Source: Actinomadura formosensis NBRC 14204 (GTDB taxonomy: Bacteria > Actinomycetota > Actinomycetes > Streptosporangiales > Streptosporangiaceae). Taken from it: 64,000 bases of DNA. The DNA lies in contig NZ_BCQQ01000008.1 in assembly GCF_001552155.1 (NCBI RefSeq), positions 24,692 through 88,691 of the forward strand, read 5' to 3'. The notes below the pieces were generated by a model, which worked only from the letters and a program-made list of their open reading frames with translations, was not told the origin of the DNA and searched no databases. The position numbers were made by a program, and so were the translations under genes. Below are positions 16,557 to 22,998 of the stretch, piece by piece. The first letter of the stretch is position 1; the number at the start of each line of letters is the position of its first letter.

Positions 16557-16814
16557 ATGGCTCACCAAGGGGACGACCTGCCGCGCTACGCCGAGATCGG
16601 CGAGCGGCTCACCGAGGAGTTCGACGGGGTGCACGGTGCCGACACGGTGGACCGCTGCGTCTCCGCCGCGCGCTACGGCGCCGAGGAGGTCACGGGGGCG
16701 GCGCCCCCCGACCTTGTGGAACGGATCGCGCGCCGCCACCTGGAAGTGCTCGCGACCGTCGCGGCCGAGAAGCGCCGCAAGGCGAGCCGGTCGTCGTTGG
16801 ACAATGCGCCATAA
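16557..16814 (+). CDS. Small three-helix-bundle dimerisation-like protein
   Basis: An 85-residue helical protein resembling the actinobacterial three-helix bundle (DUF3562-like) family: IGERLTEEFDGVHGADTVDRCVSAARYGAEEVTGAAPPDLVERIARRHLEVLA. Starts at an ATG 8 bases after GGGGA. Such proteins usually have no catalytic residues and are thought to mediate protein contacts. The stop codon overlaps the first of four short GCGCCAT repeats. Family call is moderate. Confidence 0.68.
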   Translation: MAHQGDDLPRYAEIGERLTEEFDGVHGADTVDRCVSAARYGAEEVTGAAPPDLVERIARRHLEVLATVAAEKRRKASRSSLDNAP

Positions 16815-16900
16815 GCACCATGAGGACGCGCCATAATGCGCCATGAGGAGGTGCCGGACGTGGACGTCCGGCCTTCCTTGGCTCACGGCAACGCGCCATA
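16806..16900. repeat. Four copies of GCGCCAT(A/G) in 95 bp
   Basis: The octamer GCGCCATA occurs at 16806-16813, 16828-16835 and 16893-16900, and GCGCCATG at 16838-16845. Around the second and third copies the longer unit CCATGAGGA is also repeated. The first copy overlaps the stop codon of the preceding gene. They lie upstream of the two-gene membrane operon beginning at 16976 and could be operator half-sites or slippage products. Confidence 0.5.
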
Positions 16901-16975
16901 GTGCTTGCTTTGCCGGTCGGGTGGGCTGTGCGAAACTGAACCGGGGTCCGTGAGTCGACGCTCCGGGAGGCAGCC

Positions 16976-17134
16976 GTGCCCGCCAAGAAGTACATGACGT
17001 GGGCCGCCATGGCCTTCGTAGCGTTCTATGTCATCAACCAGCCGGACGGTGCAGCCCGGTCGGTGGAGAGCGCGGCCAACGGCATCGCGTCCGCCGCCGG
17101 TTCCCTGGCCACCTTCGTCAACGCGCTCTCCTGA
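16976..17134 (+). CDS. Small single-span membrane protein
   Basis: A 52-residue ORF beginning with GTG at 16976, five bases after a good GGGAGG site. The sequence is MPAKKYMTWAAMAFVAFYVI, then NQPDGAARS, then an amphipathic Ala/Ser-rich helix. One short membrane helix (about residues 6-22) is visible. It ends nine bases before the PH-domain membrane protein, so the two are co-transcribed and may form a complex. Function unknown. Confidence 0.7.
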   Translation: MPAKKYMTWAAMAFVAFYVINQPDGAARSVESAANGIASAAGSLATFVNALS

Positions 17135-17143
17135 GAGGCCGGG

Positions 17144-17764
17144 ATGAGGCTCGTCACCCCCGGAGACTCGGCGCCCGCGTCGGTCAACAAGTACCTGCTC
17201 CCGCACGAGAACCAGGTGATCACGGTGCGCCGGCATCCGGCCGTGCTGATGGTCCCGGTCGGTCTCGTCCTCGGCGGCCTGATCGTCGCCGGCCTGCTCA
17301 GCAACACCGTCGCCAGCGACGCCGGGAAGGCCATCAGCTGGATCTGGTGGATCTGGCTGTTCCTGCTCGCCTGGTTCGTCTGGCGTGTCGCGGAGTGGTC
17401 CGTCGACTACTTCGTCATCACCAACCAGCGGATGCTGCTGACCACCGGCCTGATCACCCGCAAGGTCGCGATGATGCCGCTGGCCAAGGTCACCGACATG
17501 AGCTTCAAGCGGACGATCGCGGGCCGGATGCTCGGTTACGGGGAGTTCATCCTGGAGTCCGCGGGCCAGGACCAGGCGCTCACGAACGTGCCGTTTCTGC
17601 CGTATCCCGAGCAGCTTTATCTCGAAGTCTGCGAAATGATCTTCCCGAACAAGAACCCGGAGCCGGTGGAGAAAACGCTGCCCCCGCCCCCGCGCCGGCC
17701 CAGGCCGCCGGAGGAAACCCCCACCTCCACCGGGCCCAAGGAAGGCTCCGATCCCGAACCGTGA
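17144..17764 (+). CDS. Membrane-anchored bacterial PH-domain protein (YdbT-like)
   Basis: A 206-residue protein with two transmembrane helices (about residues 33-50 and 65-85, the latter Trp-rich), followed by a bPH2-type domain (about 85-165): WSVDYFVITNQRMLLTTGLITRKVAMMPLAKVTDMSF and YGEFILESAGQDQALTNVPFLPYPEQLY. The tail (about 175-206) is Pro-rich. The family is linked to membrane or lipid interactions but its biochemical role is unknown. It follows the 52-residue membrane protein by nine bases and is closed by a strong hairpin. Confidence 0.85.
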   Translation: MRLVTPGDSAPASVNKYLLPHENQVITVRRHPAVLMVPVGLVLGGLIVAGLLSNTVASDAGKAISWIWWIWLFLLAWFVWRVAEWSVDYFVITNQRMLLTTGLITRKVAMMPLAKVTDMSFKRTIAGRMLGYGEFILESAGQDQALTNVPFLPYPEQLYLEVCEMIFPNKNPEPVEKTLPPPPRRPRPPEETPTSTGPKEGSDPEP

Positions 17765-17765
17765 C

Positions 17766-17806
17766 CCGTCCGCCCGGCCGGCTCCGCGAGACGGCCGGGC
17801 GGACGG
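17766..17806 (+). terminator. Strong hairpin terminator after the PH-domain gene
   Basis: A perfect 15 bp inverted repeat: CCGTCCGCCCGGCCG (17766-17780) pairs with CGGCCGGGCGGACGG (17792-17806) around an 11-base loop. It starts two bases after the stop codon. There is no U tract, as often in actinomycetes. Confidence 0.8.
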
Positions 17807-18151
17807 CGCTCCGAGCTGGACGATCATGCTGCGGGCCGCCGCTCCACCCGCTGCCGGACGAAGGGTGCGGCCGACCGGAAAACATGATGAACTGGCCGAT
17901 ATTCGCGGTGTTCGGGATCTTGTGGCGTCAGTCGGATACTCTCGGTGAGTGACAGAGGTCGCATCCGCCGGACGATCCGTTGGCGCGAACCGGCGCGGCA
18001 CCGTGCTCCAGCGGCGTGCGCGCGGCAGCGGGACGAGCCCGCCGGGCGGTGTCCGCGATTTCCAGTTCATTGCTCTCGATGTGCGATAACCCGCAATGTG
18101 CAATCATGTCGGCACCCCAGTCGCCTGTTTACTTCCGCTAAGTGAGTCCTC
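17807..18151. other. Intergenic region before the XRE-TPR gene
   Basis: About 345 bp without a convincing gene. Frames are short and show no family resemblance. The stretch after 18070 is locally A/T-richer (CGATGTGCGATAACCCGCAATGTGCAATC) and may hold the promoter of the XRE-TPR regulator, but no clear minus-35/minus-10 pair stands out. Confidence 0.4.
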
Positions 18152-19639
18152 ATGCCGGGTCCAGGCAACGTCGGCGAACGTGTCCGCAACCTGCGGCTGA
18201 CCAGACGCTTGTCGCAGGCACAGCTCGCCGGTCACGACCTTTCCGACAGCTACATCTCATTGATCGAGTCGGGTAAGCGCACGCCCACTCCGACCGTCCT
18301 GCGCATGCTGGCCGAGCGTCTCGGCTGCACCCCGGAGTACCTCGCCGAGGGCGTGGAGCCGGAGCAGCGCGCCCATCTCGAAGTCCGGGAACGCCACGCG
18401 CACCTCGCACTGCTGCGCGGCGACGCCGCCACCGCCGAGGCCGGCTTCGAGGAGGTGATCGCCCGCAGCGACGACCCCGACCTCACGTCCCGCGCCCGCT
18501 GGGGCCGCGCCCGCGCCTTGGAGGACCTGGGCCGGACCGACGCCGCGATCACGCTGTTCGAGGAGCTGCGCGAGCAGGCCGAACGCGACCCGGGCCGGGC
18601 CAGCTGGCTGCCGCCCGTGATCGCGCTGGCCCGGTGCTACCACACCGTCGGCGACCTGGGGCAGGCGACCGCGCTCGGCGAGCGCGCCGTCGAGCGGCTC
18701 GAACAGCTCGGGCTCGCCGTCGGCCACGAGTACACCGAGGCCGGTCGCATCCTGCTGCTCGCCTATGTGGATCGCTCCGATCCGGTGCGCGCGCACGAGC
18801 TGGGCCGGCGCCTCCTGCATCCTGGGCAGGCCGGGGAGAGCGAGCCGGTGAGCGTCCACTACCAGCGGGCCAGCATGCGTGCGCTGGAGGAGGGGAGCAT
18901 CGGGGACTCGCTGTACTTCGCCGATCAGGCATTGGCCGCGCGTACCGACGCCACTCCGGTGCGGAGCCGCGCTCGTCTCGCTCTTGCCGGGGCCAAGGCG
19001 CTGCTCAGGGGCGTCGTACCGTTCTCAGCAGCCGTGCCGCCCAGTGCGGTGCCGTCCGGTGAGTTCGGGTTCGAAGGCCCGCGCCCGGAGGGCTCGCGGG
19101 AGGCCGCGCAAGAGGCGCTGGACCTCCTCCAGGGGACGGAGAGCCTCGAAGGCGACGAATCCACGGAGAGCGTCATCGCCAAGGCTCGTGCGCTGGTCCT
19201 CGTCGGCGCACTGGACGAGGCGATCGCCACCCTGGAACAGTTCCTCGACACCGGACTGGCCTTGGCCGCCCCCACGAGCAATCACACCGTGGCCCCGCAG
19301 CCTGCCGCCGAGCTTGCCGTACGCACGCAGAAGACCGTCCTGGCCCGGCTCGTCCTGGCCCGCGCACGCGTGGCCCAAGGCGACCGGGCGGCCGCCCAGG
19401 TCGTCCTGCGGGCCGCGTCCGAGCAGCTGGCGACGCTGCCTCCGGGGCGTCCGGCGGCCCACCTGTTCCGGGAACTGGGTGAGCTGTTCGAACTCGTCCA
19501 GGACACCGAGGACGCCGCCGCCGCCTACCGCCACGCCCTGCGGGCCGCTGGGCTGTCGGCGTCCTCGATCGCGTCCCCGGCGCAGCCGGGCGCGAAGGCC
19601 CCGTCCTACCACGGCCAATACGAAGACCGAGGACTCTGA
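18152..19639 (+). CDS. XRE-family regulator with TPR repeats
   Basis: A 495-residue cytoplasmic regulator. Residues about 8-65 are a helix-turn-helix (VRNLRLTRRLSQAQLAGHDLSDSYISLIESGKRTPTPTVLRMLAERLGC). The remainder is tetratricopeptide-like: repeated helical pairs such as AEAGFEEVI, AITLFEELRE, ATALGERAVERLEQLG, AIATLEQFLDTG and AAAAYRHALRAAG. This architecture is common in actinomycetes, where some members sense peptides or control development. The start ATG follows a weak GTGAG stretch. No partner gene identifies its target. Confidence 0.88.
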   Translation: MPGPGNVGERVRNLRLTRRLSQAQLAGHDLSDSYISLIESGKRTPTPTVLRMLAERLGCTPEYLAEGVEPEQRAHLEVRERHAHLALLRGDAATAEAGFEEVIARSDDPDLTSRARWGRARALEDLGRTDAAITLFEELREQAERDPGRASWLPPVIALARCYHTVGDLGQATALGERAVERLEQLGLAVGHEYTEAGRILLLAYVDRSDPVRAHELGRRLLHPGQAGESEPVSVHYQRASMRALEEGSIGDSLYFADQALAARTDATPVRSRARLALAGAKALLRGVVPFSAAVPPSAVPSGEFGFEGPRPEGSREAAQEALDLLQGTESLEGDESTESVIAKARALVLVGALDEAIATLEQFLDTGLALAAPTSNHTVAPQPAAELAVRTQKTVLARLVLARARVAQGDRAAAQVVLRAASEQLATLPPGRPAAHLFRELGELFELVQDTEDAAAAYRHALRAAGLSASSIASPAQPGAKAPSYHGQYEDRGL

Positions 19640-19804
19640 GCCGGTACGTGCCGTCCGCCTTCCCGGGGACGGCACGTCACCGGCCTCGGCGACGTACCCC
19701 CGCGCCGGCGCGGTGTGGCGTTCCTCTCCTGCACAAAGGGACAAGAGGCACCCGGTCTTGGTTTACCCTTAAACGTAGGATGATTGGTTGACCGGAGGTT
19801 CAGG

Positions 19805-20488
19805 GTGGCTTTGCGCACGGCGCGGCGGTCGTCGCTGGTCGATCAGGTGATCGGCCAGCTCAGAGCGGAGATCGCCGGGGGAAGCTGGCCCGTCGGCGCC
19901 AAGATCCCGCCGGAGCCGGCGCTGTCGGAGACGCTCGGGGTCGGCCGCAACACCGTCCGGGAGGCCGTCCGCGCCCTCACCCACGCGGGGCTTCTCGAAT
20001 CCCGGCAGGGCGACGGCACGTACGTGCGCGCGACGAGCGAGCTGTCCGGGGCCGTCCGGCGGGGCCTGGAGACGGCGGAACTCGTCGAGATCCTGGAGGT
20101 GCGGCGCGGGCTTGAGGTGGAGGCCGCCCGGCTCGCCGCGGCCCGCCGCACGGACACCGACACCGCCGCCATCGCGATCGCCCTCGCGCGCCGCGACGCC
20201 GCCTGGGCGGCCGGTGAGCACGCCACGTTCGTCGAGGCCGACCTCGCCTTCCACACCGCCGTCGTCGAGGCCACGCACAACCGCGTCCTGACCGACCTGT
20301 ACCGCGGCTTCAGCGCCGCGCTCAGGGCCAGCATCGGCGCGGCGGGCGTCCTCCTCGAACACGCCGACGTCCCGCACGGCCCGATCGCCGCGGCCATCGA
20401 GGCGGGCGACGCCGACGCCGCGACCCGGGCGACGCACGCGTGCCTGGACGAGATCCTCGCCTCCGCCGACCGGGTGAGCCATGAGTGA
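19805..20488 (+). CDS. GntR/FadR-family (FCD) transcriptional regulator
   Basis: A 227-residue regulator. The N-terminal winged helix (about 10-70) shows VDQVIGQLRAEIAGGSWPVGAKIPPEPALSETLGVGRNTVREAVRALTHAGLLESRQGDGTYV. The C-terminal FCD domain (about 85-215) has the metal-binding pattern EVRRGLEVEAARLAA .. DLAFHTAVVEATHN .. H. The GTG at 19805 follows GGAGG with a six-base spacer. It overlaps the CynX-type transporter by 8 bp and probably controls it in response to the transported compound. Confidence 0.9.
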   Translation: MALRTARRSSLVDQVIGQLRAEIAGGSWPVGAKIPPEPALSETLGVGRNTVREAVRALTHAGLLESRQGDGTYVRATSELSGAVRRGLETAELVEILEVRRGLEVEAARLAAARRTDTDTAAIAIALARRDAAWAAGEHATFVEADLAFHTAVVEATHNRVLTDLYRGFSAALRASIGAAGVLLEHADVPHGPIAAAIEAGDADAATRATHACLDEILASADRVSHE

Positions 20489-21737
20489 GACGAGGAGTCC
20501 GGCGGCCGCTCCTAGTTCCCAGGTGACGGCCGTCTGGTGGCTGGCCGGGCTGGTGCTGCTGACGGTCAACCTGCGGGCGGCGATCACCGGGATCGCGCCG
20601 GTGCTCAGTGACCTGCGGGACGTGTTCGGGCTGTCGGACGCCGGGGCCGGTGTCCTCACCACGCTGCCGGTGCTCTGCCTGGGGGTGTTCGCCGGGCTCG
20701 CCCCCGTGGTGGCGCGGCGGTTCGGCACCGAGGCCGCCATCGCCGGGTCGCTTGTCCTGATCACGGCGGGGATCGTGCTGCGGGTGGCGCAGTCCCCGGT
20801 GTCGCTGTTCGTTGGAACGGTCCTGGCCGGGGCCGGGATCGCGATGGGCAACGTCCTGATGCCGGCCGTCATCAAGCGGGCGTTCCCGGCCCGCGTCGGC
20901 TCGCTCACCGGTCTCGCCATGATGCTCATGGCGGCCAGCGGCGCCGTCGCGGCCGGGCTCGCGGTGCCGCTCGCCGAGGCGGGCGGCTGGCGGCTCGCGC
21001 TCGCCGTCTGGGCCGTCCCGTCCCTGGCCGCCGTGCTCGTGTGGGGGCCGCTCGCCGTCCGCGGACGCCGCGCCCCGACGGCCCCGATGGCGGCTCCGCG
21101 CGAGGAGGGGTCCCTGCTGCGCTCGCCCACGGCCTGGTACGTCGCCGCCTTCATGGGGCTGGCGTCGCTGATGTTCTACGTCCTGATGTCGTGGCTGCCG
21201 GAGATCATGCGGGACGCCGGATTCACTCCCGCGGCGGCCGGGATGATGGTCTCGGTCATGCTGATCGTCGGCATTCCGCTGGGCTTCCTCGTCCCCGTGG
21301 CCGCCGCCCGGCTGCGCGACCAGCGGCCCGTGGTGGTCGCCGTCGCCGCCACGATGGTCGCGGGGCTCGCCGGCCTGCTGCTCGTCCCGTCCGCGGGCTG
21401 GATCTGGGTCGCCGTCCTCGGCCTCGGCACCGGCAGCGCGTTTCCGCTGGCCTACACGCTGCTGAGCCTCCGGTCACCGAGCCCGTCCGTGGCGGCGGCG
21501 CTGTCCGGGATGGCGCAGACGGGCGGGTATCTCCTCGCCGCCGCCGGCCCGTTCGCGGTCGGTGTGCTGCACGACGTCACGGGCGGCTGGGACGTCCCGA
21601 TCGTGCTGCTGCTCGCCCTGGTCGTGCCCGAAGTGCTCTTCGGGCTGCTGGCCGCGCGTCCCGGCGTCGTCCGTCCCGCCCGCCCGCAGGCCCGGCCGAA
21701 GGCGCGTCCCGCCGCGGAGCCCGTCCGTATCCGCTGA
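20481..21737 (+). CDS. MFS transporter, CynX/NimT family
   Basis: A 418-residue, 12-helix major facilitator. It resembles the CynX/NimT (cyanate or 2-nitroimidazole transporter) group: WWLAGLVLLTVNLRAAITGIAPVLSDLRDVFGLS at the start, MGNVLMPAVIKRAFPARVGSLTGL in TM4, and FYVLMSWLPEIMRDAGF at the opening of the second half. The C-terminal tail is Pro/Arg-rich. It is translationally coupled to the GntR regulator. Substrate unproven. Confidence 0.88.
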   Translation: MSETRSPAAAPSSQVTAVWWLAGLVLLTVNLRAAITGIAPVLSDLRDVFGLSDAGAGVLTTLPVLCLGVFAGLAPVVARRFGTEAAIAGSLVLITAGIVLRVAQSPVSLFVGTVLAGAGIAMGNVLMPAVIKRAFPARVGSLTGLAMMLMAASGAVAAGLAVPLAEAGGWRLALAVWAVPSLAAVLVWGPLAVRGRRAPTAPMAAPREEGSLLRSPTAWYVAAFMGLASLMFYVLMSWLPEIMRDAGFTPAAAGMMVSVMLIVGIPLGFLVPVAAARLRDQRPVVVAVAATMVAGLAGLLLVPSAGWIWVAVLGLGTGSAFPLAYTLLSLRSPSPSVAAALSGMAQTGGYLLAAAGPFAVGVLHDVTGGWDVPIVLLLALVVPEVLFGLLAARPGVVRPARPQARPKARPAAEPVRIR

Positions 21738-21738
21738 A

Positions 21739-22047
21739 TCAGCTCATGTCGACGGCGTCCAGGTCCAGGACGCGCGCGTGCAGGACGAGCCGCTGGTGCA
21801 GCGCGGCCCGCAGCGCCCGGTGCAGGCCGTCCTCCAGGTAGAGCTCGCCCTGCCACTGGACGACGTGCGGGAACAGGTCGCCGTAGAACGTGGAGTCCTT
21901 GGAGAGGAGGGACTGCAGGTCCATCTCCCGCTTGGTGCTCACGAGCTGGTCGAGGCGGACCTGGCGAGGCGGGATCTTGGCCCAGTCCCGGGACGTCATG
22001 CCGTGGTCCGGATAAGGCCTTCCATCGCCCACCGCCTTGAAGATCAC
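21739..22047 (-). CDS. Small protein with ParB-like DGLHR motif (conserved actinobacterial family)
   Basis: A 102-residue protein conserved across actinomycetes as I recall, opening MIFKAVGDGRPYPDHG. Its core, RQVRLDQLVSTKREMDLQSLL then HVVQWQGELYLEDGLHRALRAALHQR, resembles the ParB/Srx fold, in which a DGxHR motif lies in the nucleotide pocket. Relatives are sometimes labelled VapB-like antitoxins in databases, but no toxin gene is adjacent, so I do not adopt that. It converges with the CynX-type transporter, one base between stops. Function unknown. Confidence 0.72.
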   Translation of the reverse strand: MIFKAVGDGRPYPDHGMTSRDWAKIPPRQVRLDQLVSTKREMDLQSLLSKDSTFYGDLFPHVVQWQGELYLEDGLHRALRAALHQRLVLHARVLDLDAVDMS

Positions 22048-22330
22048 CCTCCGAGTCTACGGGGTCCGCACTACCCGGAGAAGGCAACGCAACAACATAC
22101 GTCACTCGACTTTCCATTCTTGGTAAACAAGTGACTTAGCAGGTCAGCCGGTTCGTGACTAAGTACCAAACTTCAGTGCCGCTCCCGCCACGAGTAGGCG
22201 CCGGAGAGCAGAACGCGCTGATGGGAACGGTCCGCAGACCGGCGCCCGCGCTCACGATGACGTTGATCGCCGGGAAGAGGACGAGGAGAACCTGGCGGCG
22301 GCACGCCGCGGCCGGCGCGGGACATGCGAA
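22048..22330. other. Intergenic region between ParB-like gene and tRNA-Ser terminator
   Basis: About 280 bp (319 bp to the tRNA) with no supportable gene. The first 110 bp is A/T-richer and contains ACTTAG (22134-22139) and CTAAGT (22159-22164), an imperfect-spaced inverted repeat with a shared GTGACT prefix. It probably contains the promoter of the ParB-like gene. Confidence 0.4.
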
Positions 22331-22358
22331 AGGCCGGCACCCGGATGGGTACCGGCCT
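22331..22358 (-). terminator. Terminator after tRNA-Ser(GGA)
   Basis: On the minus strand AGGCCGGTACCC pairs with GGGTGCCGGCCT (one G-U pair) around the tetraloop ATCC and is followed by TTTC. It begins 8 bases downstream of the tRNA 3' end. Confidence 0.8.
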
Positions 22359-22366
22359 CGCCGCGG

Positions 22367-22451
22367 CGGAGGATGCGAGATTCGAACTCGCGAGCGCTTG
22401 CACGCAACACGCTTTCCAAGCGTGCGCCCTAGGCCACTAGGCGAATCCTCC
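22367..22451 (-). tRNA. tRNA-Ser(GGA)
   Basis: An 85-base class II tRNA. Acceptor GGAGGAT pairs with ATCCTCC, the T arm contains GAGTTCGAATCTC, and the anticodon stem CACGC/GCGTG closes TTGGAAA, giving anticodon GGA (reads UCC/UCU). Discriminator G; CCA is not encoded. It lies 10 bp downstream of the DUF952 stop codon on the same strand, mirroring the other tRNA-Ser in the window. Confidence 0.96.
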
Positions 22452-22461
22452 ACGGGAAAGC

Positions 22462-22806
22462 CTACAGCTTCCGGGGCAGTGACCTGACCTCAATTACCGC
22501 GGAGAGCGGGATGGGACCGTAGACGTGCGGGAAGACGTCATCGCCGACGGGTTCGTGGCGGACGGGAGCGTCCAGCCGGGACGTGTCGATGACCAACAGC
22601 ACCAGGTCCGCGCGGTCGATGCCGCTGTAGAAGCGGTCCAGGACGCCGTCCACCTGGGTCATGTCGGACGAGCAGTGGATGAAGCCCTCCTCGTCCAGCG
22701 TCCGGCCCAGGGTGGACATGGTGTACGGCACACCCGCCGTATGGGCGGATTCCCAGTGGGTTCGTTCGGCGATGTGCAGGAGCGTGTCCTGGGACGAGGC
22801 AGGCAT
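22462..22806 (-). CDS. DUF952 family protein
   Basis: A 114-residue protein of the DUF952 family: LLHIAERTHWESAHTAG at the N-terminus, LDEEGFIHCSSDMTQVDGVLDRFYSG in the middle and VFPHVYGPIPLSAVIEVRSL at the end. The fold resembles ADP-ribosyltransferase-like domains in published structures of the family, but no activity is established. It lies directly upstream of tRNA-Ser(GGA) and may be co-transcribed with it. Confidence 0.88.
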   Translation of the reverse strand: MPASSQDTLLHIAERTHWESAHTAGVPYTMSTLGRTLDEEGFIHCSSDMTQVDGVLDRFYSGIDRADLVLLVIDTSRLDAPVRHEPVGDDVFPHVYGPIPLSAVIEVRSLPRKL

Positions 22807-22867
22807 GAGGCGGAGACTACGCGGAAGCGTGGCAATCCTGGGCCGGGGATGTCATAGACTCTGAGCA

Positions 22868-22959
22868 GACCCCTCGCATGGCGTCATCCTGTGAACCTCC
22901 CCAGGGCCGGAAGGCAGCAAGGATAAGCAGGCTCTGGCGGGTGTGCGGGGGGTCCTTTT
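22868..22959 (+). ncRNA. ffs: Signal recognition particle RNA (small bacterial type)
   Basis: The conserved SRP Alu-less domain IV is present: the apical segment GGGCCGGAAGGCAGCAAGG binds Ffh. The ends GACCCC(TC)GCA and TGCGGGGGGTC pair to form the closing stem, and CTTTTC follows as a terminator. The roughly 92-base length fits the short 4.5S-type RNA. As in many actinobacteria it lies directly upstream of dnaX. Exact ends are approximate. Confidence 0.92.
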
Positions 22960-22998
22960 CGCTTGTGACGCTCTGCTTCTGAGGAGGGCGGGCCCCCG

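Noticed and set aside
16806..16900. CRISPR array
   Set aside because: Repeat units are only 8-9 bases, unevenly spaced and without spacers of constant length.
21739..22047. VapB antitoxin label for the ParB-like small protein
   Set aside because: No toxin gene is adjacent and the sequence pattern fits a ParB/Srx-like core better than an AbrB or RHH antitoxin.
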